From contig CM012954.1 of the NCBI GenBank assembly GCA_000181795.3, positions 16,478,575-16,542,574 of the forward strand: DNA of 64,000 nucleotides. Direction: 5' to 3'. Positions 24,332-34,381 of this stretch are shown in pieces; within the stretch, counting starts at the first letter, position 1, and each line of letters opens with the position of its first letter. The notes beneath the pieces are model-generated. The model was not told where the DNA came from. It saw only the letters and a list, made by a program, of their open reading frames with translations, and searched no databases. Both the position numbers and the translations under genes were made by a program. This DNA is from Trichinella spiralis (lineage: Eukaryota > Nematoda > Enoplea > Trichinellida > Trichinellidae).

Positions 24332-26851
24332 ATGGGCGTCAATTTGAATTTCGTGATATTTCTTGCGGCGGTTGTTTTTGTTAACTGCGGGAATGATTTT
24401 GATTTTAACCTGCCTACGCAACATGTGAAATATTTTTTATTTCGACGCCCAGACATTGCAGAAAAGTGCCGTGCTGATAAAAATTGCCCCTATAATGTAA
24501 GAAATTTGTTTTGTATAACAACAGTCTGAATAATTAAAAAGTTATCATTAAACGTTATAAACTTAAATTTAAGTATTTTTTAATATGCATATAATTAAAT
24601 TATTGTTGTATAAAAAGTAGGTCAATAAATAAATTTACAGTGAAGTTAAAATTAAAAAAAAAGAGAGAATGCTTTATTGATGCTTCAGTTGCATAGAATG
24701 ATAATGTGAAAATAGTTGACGAATTTTTTTCAGTTGATGGCTCAACATTTGGATGAATGCTGGGGATATGAACCAAACTGTAACTTTGGTAAACGCAGTT
24801 ATAGTCGGAAAACAATAAAATGTTCCAAAAAAGCCCCAGACATTGAGTGAATTTTTGAAATATTTTGAGATTGTGATGAAAAATATGTATTAATAATTTT
24901 CATTTAGAAAAAGTCGTAATGCGTTTTATTATAATGCTGATTTTGGCCTAATCAAGAAACATAATGCAAGCTTGGTTGAACTTTGCTCCCCTGTTAATCT
25001 AGTATAGCATTTTAATTTGCATATTATAGTGTATCGTTTTTTTTATTTCGAACTTTAGGGTGATACTTCGTTACGTTGCAGTGAAAGTTTTGAATATTGC
25101 TACGCGAAGAATATATTTTTTAACTTTAATAATTTGAAACATGATATAAACGGCAAAAAGTATGTTTGTTATTTTCTTATTTATAATTTGTTCGTGTTAA
25201 GCAGCAGATAATTAAATAAATTAATAGATATCGGAGTGATATTATTGGAAAAGGAGATGTAGGTGGTCGGTGTAAATTTCATGAACGAAAATTTAAAAAT
25301 CTAGCTCTGGATGCATATGATGGTTATTTGCAAAGTTGGTGAGAATAAATGTTGCGCAATCTTTTTCATTTTCGTTTATTTTCATGCAGATTTGGTATTT
25401 TTAGGGCAGCCGAGATGAAATATTTTCAGCGATTCCCCAGCTTTCAATTGAACGGCAACTATTGTGATGTCATTTTCGATCAACCGACAATTGTCATAAA
25501 GCTTGACGCTGGTATGTAGGATGGTATTTTTTTTGTATTGTAATTGAATTATTAATATTTTTCTTTTTTTTGAAGGAATAAACATGTACCATCATTTCTG
25601 CGATTTTATAAATTTATATCTTTCGCAGCATTTGAATGGCTCATTTCATCAAGATGTGGATATTATTCTTTGGGATACGGTAAAAGTTGTTGTATAAAAT
25701 TTTATTTTTATTTAAGTTTTTTTGTATTATTTAGGATGCATCTCCTTATTTTGATATCTTCAGAGAAACGTGGCTGGCGTTTACAACGAAACCGTTGATT
25801 GATCTTCAAGATTTTGATGGAAAAAGAGTTTGATTAATTGTTTTTTGAAATAAATATGATTTTATTCAATTCGCTTCAGGTTTGTTTCCGTGAAGTGATG
25901 TTTCCCGTTTTAGCACGTAAAGTTTTCGGTTTGTATTACAATATGCCAATGGTAAGTTGTGCTTTTTATCTTTTTGTAATACTTTGGTTGTGATTGTTCA
26001 GCCAGATTATTGTCGAGCCAGTGGGTTGGTCCAAGCGTTTAGCCATCATCTGATCCATCGACTTCAGCTAAAGCAGAATGGACCTTTAAGGGAAAAGTTA
26101 AGAGTGACTTATTTGGTTCGAAGTTCTCAATATCGAATAATTATGAACACCAATGAAGTATTTGATCATTTTTTTGGAAAAGATTTATTTTAGTAAAAAA
26201 AATATATAATTTTCCAATTTTAAGATAGTGAAGCGTTTGAAAGCGGATCCGCAGTTCAGTGTTACCGTTGCTAAATATACCTTGTTCGTCAACATTGCAT
26301 GTATTTAAAATTAGCATTTATTCAAATAGAAATTTTCTTTTCCAGGGATATTCCTGTTCTAGAGCAGTATCAAATGTCGCACAATACGGACATTTTCATG
26401 TCCATCCATGGAGCAGGATTGACTCATATGTTCTTTTTACCTGATTGGGCTGTTGTTTTTGAACTGTAAACTTGATACAATGTATTTGAAAAGCCAAAAA
26501 CAAAAGCTGCTTTTTTTGTTTTGTTTTTCAGTTATCATTGCGGTGATCCGGAATGTTATCGTGATTTGGCAACGTTGCGAGGTTTGAAATTTTTTGGATG
26601 GGAAGACGAAACAAAAGTGCAATATCAAGAAAAAGTGATTTTATTATTTTTTTCATTTTTTTTGCTCTCATTCATATATAAAGTTGAATTTAAATTTATA
26701 GGATGTGAAAAATCCAAAGTTTACCAATTTTTACCTTGATGCAGACGAAGTGATGCGCATTGTTCATTTGGCAGCGGAGTATGTCTGGTCGAATAAACAG
26801 TTCCGTCAAGCTCATGCTCGTCTTCATTCAAAGCCAAAGCGTGAACTATGA
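24332..26851 (+). CDS. EOGT: EGF-domain-specific O-GlcNAc transferase (EOGT), ER lumen
   Basis: Fourteen exons splice without a frame break into 515 aa; examples are 24332-24496, 24734-24846, 24908-25001, 25059-25159, 25228-25338, 26346-26465 and 26702-26851. The product starts with a signal peptide ([19 protein letters not shown]). Blocks shared with animal EOGT include [40 protein letters not shown] and the GT61 signature [16 protein letters not shown] followed by [16 protein letters not shown] adds O-GlcNAc to Ser/Thr of secreted EGF repeats in the ER. The C terminus reads KPKREL; human EOGT ends in a KDEL-like retention signal, so KREL may be a variant signal. Two donors (GTTTGA after exon 8, GTTCGT after exon 11) are weak. 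Fibulin, 11 kb away, is a potential EGF-repeat substrate. Confidence 0.93.
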
Positions 26852-27065
26852 TCAGTGATTGTTAATTATTTGTTGTTCTTATTCCATGCTTTAAAAGCTG
26901 CTTAATTTTAATGCCGGGTTATCTTCTAAGTCATGGAAGAAATGAGTGAAAATTTACTTTGTTTTAAAAAAATTAGCTGCATATTTATGATATTGGTTTT
27001 TTTAAAGAATTCCACATTATTTGATTCTATTCAAATATTTATAACATGCTTGGATTGTTTGGCAG

Positions 27066-27071
27066 TTTCAG
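27066..27071 (+). promoter_or_regulatory. Probable trans-splice acceptor of NDUFAF2
   Basis: TTTCAG stands nine bases before the ATG at 27081, after a T-rich stretch, and only about 220 bp after the EOGT stop. This fits spliced-leader addition to a downstream gene of an operon; it could also be a short 5' UTR cis-intron. Confidence 0.4.
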
Positions 27072-27080
27072 CAGTTATTT

Positions 27081-27566
27081 ATGGCACAAAGACCGGGTAT
27101 TTTCAGAACACTGTGGGAGAATTTTTGGAAATCATTCGAAAGTAAGCCCAAAACTATCATAGGCAAAGATCATTTGGGCAATATTTACTACGTGCACGAC
27201 CATACTGATCGTACAGTAAAAAGGTAAATCAAATTATAAATCTGAGGATATTTTATTTTTTTTTAATATTACAGAGGTTACATCCCGGCAGATAGAAACA
27301 ACTGGAACAACATACCGGTAGAATGGCGTGCATGGCTTACTGGTCGAAGGACCGATCCGCCGACAGAGTTGGAAGTTTTATCGAACATAAAGCGTACAAA
27401 CGAGACTGTTCAACGTTTTTCACGCAATGAAACACAGGACGTGAAATTGGATTCGGAAAAGAAGATGCACATCGCATCAGGGAAAAGGCCATACCCAAAG
27501 CTGAAAGATTTAGAGCAAAGTGTTCAATCTCGAAAATGTATACCTGGGTATGAAAATAAGCGGTGA
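27081..27566 (+). CDS. NDUFAF2: Mitochondrial complex I assembly factor NDUFAF2 (mimitin / B17.2L)
   Basis: Two exons, 27081-27223 and 27275-27566, give 144 aa. The N-terminal half carries the B17.2 family pattern: TLWENFWKSF, then IIGKDHLGNIYYVHD, and after the intron NIPVEWRAWLTGRRTDPPTE. The VGTDxxGNxYY and IPxEWxAWxxxxRxxPPT blocks are typical of NDUFAF2 and its structural paralog NDUFA12. The extended polar C-terminal tail (to about residue 144) and loss of the NDUFA12-specific ends favour NDUFAF2. It acts in the mitochondrial matrix as a late chaperone of complex I. It starts 230 bp after EOGT and ends 162 bp before ATPAF2, all on the same strand. Confidence 0.82.
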
Positions 27567-27722
27567 AAATGTCGAAATGTCATTCTTACAGTAAAAAAAT
27601 ATTATTCTTTGTAATTTCTTTACAAAGTGACACTGATGCTGTAGACATGCATCACTATGAGTTTCTTTTTTTCTATTCTTTCTTCTTCTTCTTTTTTTAT
27701 AATTCATATCTTCTGATTGCAT

Positions 27723-27728
27723 GGGAAG
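27723..27728 (+). promoter_or_regulatory. Acceptor-like site directly before the ATPAF2 ATG
   Basis: A pyrimidine-rich run (TTCTTCTTCTTCTTTTTTT) is followed by GGGAAG and then ATG at 27729. This is a candidate spliced-leader acceptor, weaker than the TTTCAG sites of the two genes upstream. Confidence 0.3.
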
Positions 27729-29021
27729 ATGCAACAACTGCGCATGGTATTGGTTCGTTGTTTCGCTACAAGACCGATATCACGATTTTACAAATCGGTG
27801 GATGTGATGCCTGTCGATTTGAATCGTTTTTCAATTCGTCTTGACCAACGCCCTTTGAAAACACCCAAAGGTCGAATTTTGACGGTCGATTCAGAACCTC
27901 TGGCATTGTGCATCGCCGTAGAATGGTCATCTCAGCGTGCGAATGTCGACTTGGCTCGCATGCATCTAACGACACTCTGCTTCACAGCCATCGACAATCC
28001 CAATCAACTGACCAATGGACAAGTTGTGGACGATCTGTTGAAGCATTTGGAATCGGACACGATTTTCTTCATCAACGATCAGCTTCCTGAACTTGGACAG
28101 ATGCAAAGAGACAAATGGGGTCCAATTATTCAATGGGCTACGGTAAGTAATGCGTTTTACTTGCGTTTCGTCGCTCAGCACTAGTATTGCACCGTTTCAT
28201 TCACCACCTCTTTAACCAATTTTCATTTTCATTCTGTCTCTCTCCTTCTCTCTTCCTCTCTCTTTATCTCACTCTTTTTCCTCTCTAAACATGTACAATT
28301 GTTAAATTTGTTTATTCTTTCGGAAAAATAGTGCAGTAGCATATTTAAATTATACATTATATTGCATTAATTATTATTTGTATTCATGGAAAATTTACTG
28401 CATATAAGTAAGAGATGTGCAGTTTAAGAGATGTTTTCGAATGTTATACTTTAAAGCAGTTGTTTATAAAATTATTCTTCAAATGGAAACTTTTGAACTT
28501 AAAGCATATTACAACTTTACAGTGCTATTTTTATGCATTTTCTTGATTACTGGTAAATATAAAATGTATGTAAATAACCTATTGGTTGTACTGTATAAGG
28601 TGCTTAAAAAAGTGGAAAGCTTTGTGTTACTTTTGTTCTTACTTTTTCCCGTAAGTTGTTGCTGTTGTATTTTAAGCATCGATTTGGTGTATCATTGGCA
28701 ACACCATCGGTGACCATGTTCCCACCAACGCTCGCGGCAAACAGCGTTGCTACGATGCGTCAGTATTTTCTCAGTCGAAATTGGTGTTGGCTTTTGGGAT
28801 GCAAATTTGCCGTCGACTCGTTGAACAGCGTACTTTTGACACTGGCAGCCTGTGAACATCGGCTCGACGTTACCGAAGCGGTCGATTTGGCCACGTTGGA
28901 AAGGCAATTTCAAACAAACCGTTGGGGTCGAATTGAATGGGCCCACGATTTGGAAGAGCAGGAGTTGAGGTGTCGCGTGTCGGCTGGCTTGCTATTTGCC
29001 AAATTTGCCTGTTTAGAATGA
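27729..29021 (+). CDS. ATPAF2: ATP synthase F1 assembly factor 2 (ATPAF2 / Atp12)
   Basis: Exons 27729-28142 and 28677-29021 join in phase 0 to give 252 aa. The N terminus is Arg-rich without acidic residues (MQQLRMVLVRCFATRPISR), as expected for a mitochondrial presequence. The body shows Atp12 family blocks: RFYKSV, LDQRPLKTPKG, LALCIAVEWSSQ, MHLTTLCFTAIDNP, DKWGPIIQWA, and near the C terminus WGRIEWAHDLEEQELRCRVSAG. Atp12 binds unassembled F1 alpha subunits in the matrix. I chose the ATG at 27729 because the frame upstream has no earlier ATG. The gene follows NDUFAF2 by 162 bp, giving a side-by-side pair of respiratory-complex assembly factors. The 534-bp intron is long compared with its neighbours. 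Confidence 0.9.
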
Positions 29022-29537
29022 GAACAAAATACAAACGCAACAATCATCGAATATTCGATTGCCAAGCTCAGGATAATTTTTATTCCTTATTATTATTATT
29101 ATTATTATTATTGTCATCTTCGTCATAAATTTGACTTTTTTTTGTTCTTGATCTATGCATGCATGCATGTATGTATTGTTTTGAAGCACTTACACGCACA
29201 AAACCACACAGAGACGTACAGACACGCACACGCACAGAAACTCAGTTGGAAGAAGTGGCGCCATTTTTGATCGAATTAAGGAATGGCACGTTGGATTTCT
29301 CTTAGCTCGTTTTGTTTTTGTTTTGTAAAGGCTTATGTTGACCCGCTGACCACCGTGACAGGAAAGAGGAAGAAAGTGACGACCAGAAAAGAAGAAGAAG
29401 CAGAAGAACAAGAAGAAGAAGATGATGATGATGAAGAGGAGGAGGAAGAGGACAAAGCACACACAGATACAGACACACACAGACACACAGACACTACGTA
29501 TGCTTGACCAATCAATCACCTATAAAGTTGCACGCGA
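29022..29537. other. Low-complexity spacer between convergent genes
   Basis: Contains (ATT)n near 29,085-29,110, a CATG-type run near 29,158, CA-rich runs around 29,210 and 29,460-29,490, and a GAA/GAT triplet stretch at 29,390-29,452. The last translates as poly-acidic on the plus strand and poly-Ser on the minus strand, but has no gene context. It is most likely the 3' UTRs of ATPAF2 (plus) and the bZIP gene (minus). Confidence 0.5.
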
Positions 29538-30272
29538 TCAATGATGCGTGTTGTAAAGAAGCATGCGCAGCTTTTCCAATTCGCCACGAAGCATGGACAG
29601 TTCGGTACGCAGTTGTAAATTTTCTTGTTCCAAATAGACGACACGCAGTGCAATTTGTTCCTCTTTCATGCGTCTGGATTCACGGGAACGTCTGGCCGAT
29701 TCGTTGTTCCGCTTCCTACGTTCCCAGTAATTGTTGTCTTTCATATGTTCCGGCACAGGTTCGGCTTTTTTCTTCGGCGTCGTGGGCGTGGTGCTGTGGG
29801 CCGGAAACGACAGCGCCACCGGACCTCCGCCCCCGCCACCGCCATTGGTGATGGTGGTGGTGGCCAGGACTGTCGTCGACGGCTGACTGAATACCGTCGG
29901 CATTTGGACAGTATACGACGAAGGTGTGGCCGGCATGGTCGGCCCCACCCCGGTCGGCGCTGTGGTCGAAACCACGTTGCCGGTGGTCGTGGGCCCGCCA
30001 CTACCGTTGACCAGAGACCCGCCGCGCCCGTTCGCCGCCCCACCCTGTTGCGCCGCTGCGGCCGCCGCCAACGCGCTCGCCTGAGTGTAAGCTGCGTACA
30101 TGCTTGTCGGATTCGAAGGGTCGAAGCCAGCCGCGGACGGCCAGTACAAGCTGGACATGGCCATGTTGGCAGCGTAATTTTTCAAAGCTTTGTTCGGATC
30201 AAAACTGCCGGTCGAATGGTTACCATTCGACGGCTGTTGTTGTTGCTGTTGCTGTTGTTCAACTGTTGTCAT
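29538..30272 (-). CDS. CES-2/PAR-family bZIP transcription factor, single coding exon
   Basis: One uninterrupted 244-aa frame. The N terminus is a poly-Gln run, followed by low-complexity Ala-, Gly-, Ser/Thr- and Pro-rich sequence. The last ~70 residues are a complete bZIP: basic region WERRKRNNESARRSRESRR followed by MKEEQIALRV and leucine heptads (VYLEQENLQLRTELSMLRG, then ELEKLRMLLY). The NNExAxxSR core and the YWERR lead-in with a VPEHMKDNN extension match the PAR/E4BP4/CES-2 group, which binds TTAYGTAA-like sites. The exon is far more GC-rich than anything near it, with GGT/GCC homopolymer codon runs. Upstream of the ATG is an acceptor-like GGCGCAG, so a 5' UTR intron is possible. Naming between ces-2, atf-2 and Pdp1-type orthologs is not decidable by eye. 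Confidence 0.88.
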   Translation of the reverse strand: MTTVEQQQQQQQQPSNGNHSTGSFDPNKALKNYAANMAMSSLYWPSAAGFDPSNPTSMYAAYTQASALAAAAAAQQGGAANGRGGSLVNGSGGPTTTGNVVSTTAPTGVGPTMPATPSSYTVQMPTVFSQPSTTVLATTTITNGGGGGGGPVALSFPAHSTTPTTPKKKAEPVPEHMKDNNYWERRKRNNESARRSRESRRMKEEQIALRVVYLEQENLQLRTELSMLRGELEKLRMLLYNTHH

Positions 30273-33200
30273 CCTGCGCCAAGTTTCTGAATCTGGTCGT
30301 CCGTGATTTATCTTATCCTGAACTTACACAACGCTAAAAGAAAGGGAAAAAAACACACACACACACGTGTTGTTTATACAAAAGGTAAGTTCACTTACAC
30401 AACTGTGAACGCGATCTGTGTTTGTCAGCGCATGAATTTTTTCTCCTTAAAAACAGCGCCTGCTTGCAGGGACCATAATTCAATTATTTGTGCATCTTAT
30501 TTTTCTAAACTCGCGCCTATTGACGAATTATTATGCAAATGGTTATCTGTATTGCAATTTACAGATTCTGTTGTAAAGCTCGACTTGCACCAACAAATGA
30601 ACAATAATAATAATAATCATAATCATAATCATAACCGGTAGTAAATAAGGTAAGCTTGTGTTGAACAACAAACGCGACGAATGATAGATGATTCACTGGA
30701 TTTTTGATGCTTGATTAATGTGATAAATGTTCTTTTAACCAGAAAAATAAGAAATCTTCATTTGGAAAAATTTTCCACTCTGAACAACAACTATGAATAG
30801 AATGTGCATGGTGTGAATAAATTTCTACTTAGCAGTATCATGTTCGGTGTGAAGATGGGCAAGTTTGATCAATTTGATCAGAAAGAGAGAGGTTGGAATG
30901 GAATGAATTTCCGATAACAACTGAGCGTGACTCTCGAAAGCGAAATTATTTAATATGTGGAAGTTGATTACGGTCAACGTTCAGGTAGATGACGCAAGTG
31001 GTGTTCTAAAATAGAATTTTTTTCCATTTTAGAAAAAATGATCAAACGAAAATTATTTTCCAGTTGTGTAGTATACAATCATGCAAATTGTGCATCAATA
31101 CTTTTTTTCCTTTTATTTAATTCTGCTTTCTTCAGTTGGATGGGAAAAACTGAACTAATTATCCAAATTATACTCGTTCGCGTTCGTATTGTTTTAGAAT
31201 AATGTTCATTGGAAAATTGTATCATTCTTACAAAGGCAGGTCAGTCATCTTATCTTTTATTTCGGAAAAATTATGAAAAGCATGCAATGCAATGTTGAAA
31301 AATAGTGAACAATATGTACTGGGATTGCACCACGCAATATTTGCCTATTTGCCTTGGAAATCTACATTCGCTTTTCAATTTTCACACTAAAAGCTAATTA
31401 GATCAAAAAGGATTAAGAAAAAACAAGAGCTTATAATTGTTGGCTTGCATACATATGCGAACCTTAGTTTTTGCTCTTTTCAATAATTATCTAATAGTTG
31501 ATTAATGACCGCTGGTGACCTGTCTTTGACGGCCACACTGTCTCTCGTCGCCGGAAGTGAAGCGTATGAGCTGCGCAGAGGGAGGTCAGAATCGATTCAC
31601 AGTTCTTCTAGCCTAACTTTGGGCAAAGTTATCATCAATTTTTATCTATACAAGTGCATTGTGCATTTATACATATATATGTGTGTGTGTGCAAAAATTG
31701 TTACATATCGTGATATTGAAACGAATCGCGGAAGCGCCGAACAAGAAATAATATATGCGGAAATAAGCCATGCACAATGTGCACCTGTGTTCAACTTACT
31801 TTATATTCTGACGATAGGGGCTCGGTAATCGGTAAGGTAACTGATTGCGTGAAGCTGACGTGAAGATGTGGGTGCGAGCTGTGCAATAAGCAAGCCGTCT
31901 AGCTGGGATGCTTTTCCAATACTGACTAACTTTGGATAAGTATGATCGGTCGACCGAGACGGTTGTGGTTATGTCAGCTGAACTTTCGCCCTAGACGACC
32001 ACCTTGATAAATGCAGTTGCGTAATCGTCGACCCTTGACCAAAAAATATACAAGATTCCGAAATGAGAAAACATCGTTGCAATAGCAGAGTTTTGAAACC
32101 GACTGCCTGCAAGGACAGTTTTGGGTTCTAATAAGCAGGTCAGTTAGCAAATGACCTCAGCAAATAGACTGGCTGAAAACTGACCAATAGCGTAGTTTTA
32201 GGACGATTGCGTGTTGATGACCCAGCCGTTGTCTCGACCATTGTCTCGATCCGGTGGGAAATTCTTCATAATCCTCAGCCCACCCTATTGTATATTTTTA
32301 ACTAGCCCACTTTTAACTGCTAGGATTCCCACGACGGGCGTTGCGCAAAGCTTGTCTACGTCTAGCTTCAGACCTAGCATAGCTGGTTAGCTAATTAAGA
32401 GGACCACCGCATCCGTCGTTGGAACAGTATTTACTGTTCGGCTGTACGATTGCGTAGAGCCGGTGATGTTGCACAAGATGCAGGTGGGCGCCGGCTTGTG
32501 GACTGACGTCGATGCTGTAACCAACTAATTCACTTCCATCCCATCCTTCTTTCTCCCCCCCCCCCCTATCCCCTCATTACACCTGCTTGGATCGATACGA
32601 AATCCAGTTCAACATGTGAAGAGGTTCCACTTTCAGATCACTAAAATAAAAAAAAATATAAATGAAAAACATTATTTTGCAGACGAATTAAAGAGCATGG
32701 GCAGCTGCGTGCTTTTTCTTTTGTAAATTTACACATCGCTGAGGCTTAACTGCAACTATTCACGTCGAGCTTTCTTCCATTTATCCAGATTCTGAGCAAA
32801 GCAATGTCTATCACGTAGTGATGTGGTCCATTTTTTCCATTTGTACGATATTTTTCACTTTCATATTCATATATTCACATCTGACATAGACATCGTGTAC
32901 AAAAGAGGAGTCATTAATTAAAATCCCATTGAATTGTGGCTTTGCTTGGAAATTAACACCTTTTCTTCTACTGTTTTTACACCTTTACAGTATTCATTTG
33001 TTTGCAAGTTCAATTAATATTTGCTTAATTAGCTTATTGGAAAATTAGCTTCATATTTTTTTACCGACATGCTAAGATTAGTTTGTTTGCATTTTATTAT
33101 TTGCTTAATTAGCTTACTGCAAAATTAGCTTAATATTTTTTCACCGACATGTTGCTTTATTCTGTTTGCTCGTCAAATGTCAGAGGTCAAGTGTTCAGTC

Positions 33201-34345
33201 AACACTGTAGGTGAAGATTACTTTTTTATCACATAATTAAACATATTGCATATATTTATGTTTACATATTAAATAAATAAATACATATATATATTGGATG
33301 ATTAATATTATAATCCAATTTGTATAATCATAATAACACGCAATTGAAAAGAAATATACGCTAAATAGTTTCCAAAAAAATGTTATCTGTTGTCATTAAT
33401 GATGAATAAAACAACGGCGCAACATCGCACAACTTTTATATGACTGTGCTAATTACTCAAGATCTCACACACGTTAATTTTCAATTCAGGCTAATTAAAA
33501 CATAACATAGTTAAAAAATATGTTGCATGAATGAAATGGTGGCATATGCTTGCAATTTCCGATACATGTATATATGTATGTGTAGATTTGGTTTTCAGAT
33601 TTATTTTTCCCATCTTCTTCATGTTTTGTCTTATTTATGAGGGTCAACAATTTCCTCTTTTTTGATGGAATGTGGACGTGTGGCATTGTAGAAATGTAGA
33701 GAAAAACAAATCACGCAATGCTTTTTTGACGCCTAGTCGAGGCTGTTGCGCTCAGCTGACCGGCCCAAGTGACCCAGACGATGGTTGCGTACTTTCCAGA
33801 CGACAGCCGTGCAATATAATTTTGCTTTTCGATGGTGGTTCTTCCACGTGTTGTGCCTGTCCATCATACTGATGCAACGCATCCTGCTTACTGTGCACAG
33901 ATAGTCTGTCTGGTGCAGTTGTTGTTAGCGGTGAAATGAGCCCGGCCAGACGGACGGCGCGTGCTTCCCCCTGTTCTCTCTAATCATTTTTCTGCACAAC
34001 CATCGGCCCCAGCGGTAAAACAGTTGTGCTTTTCAATTATTTTATTCAAGCGAGAAAAAGCGGAATGAATAATGGCTATTTTTTTGTATATTTTCCACAA
34101 CAGAAGGTCTTTGGAAAAATAATGGGAGAAAAGGTGGAAATTTTTCTTTTTTCTTTTTCATTCCACCAGGGTCTTTAGGTCTAAATCGGGGTCGAGTTTC
34201 TCTATACGGTGATAGTAAAACCATGCTGCTCGCTTTGCCATTCTTTGCTACTGACCAACCAATGCACAATAATATATAATGAAACCAACTAAAATTCTGT
34301 TTTTCCATTTTCAAAATTATCAGAAAATTTTGTTTCTCTTTTATT

Positions 34346-34381
<36 letters not shown>

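Noticed and set aside
29283-29507. Plus-strand acidic 74-codon frame
   Set aside because: It arises from GAA/GAT triplets and CA repeats in a spacer between convergent genes, with no splice or homology support.
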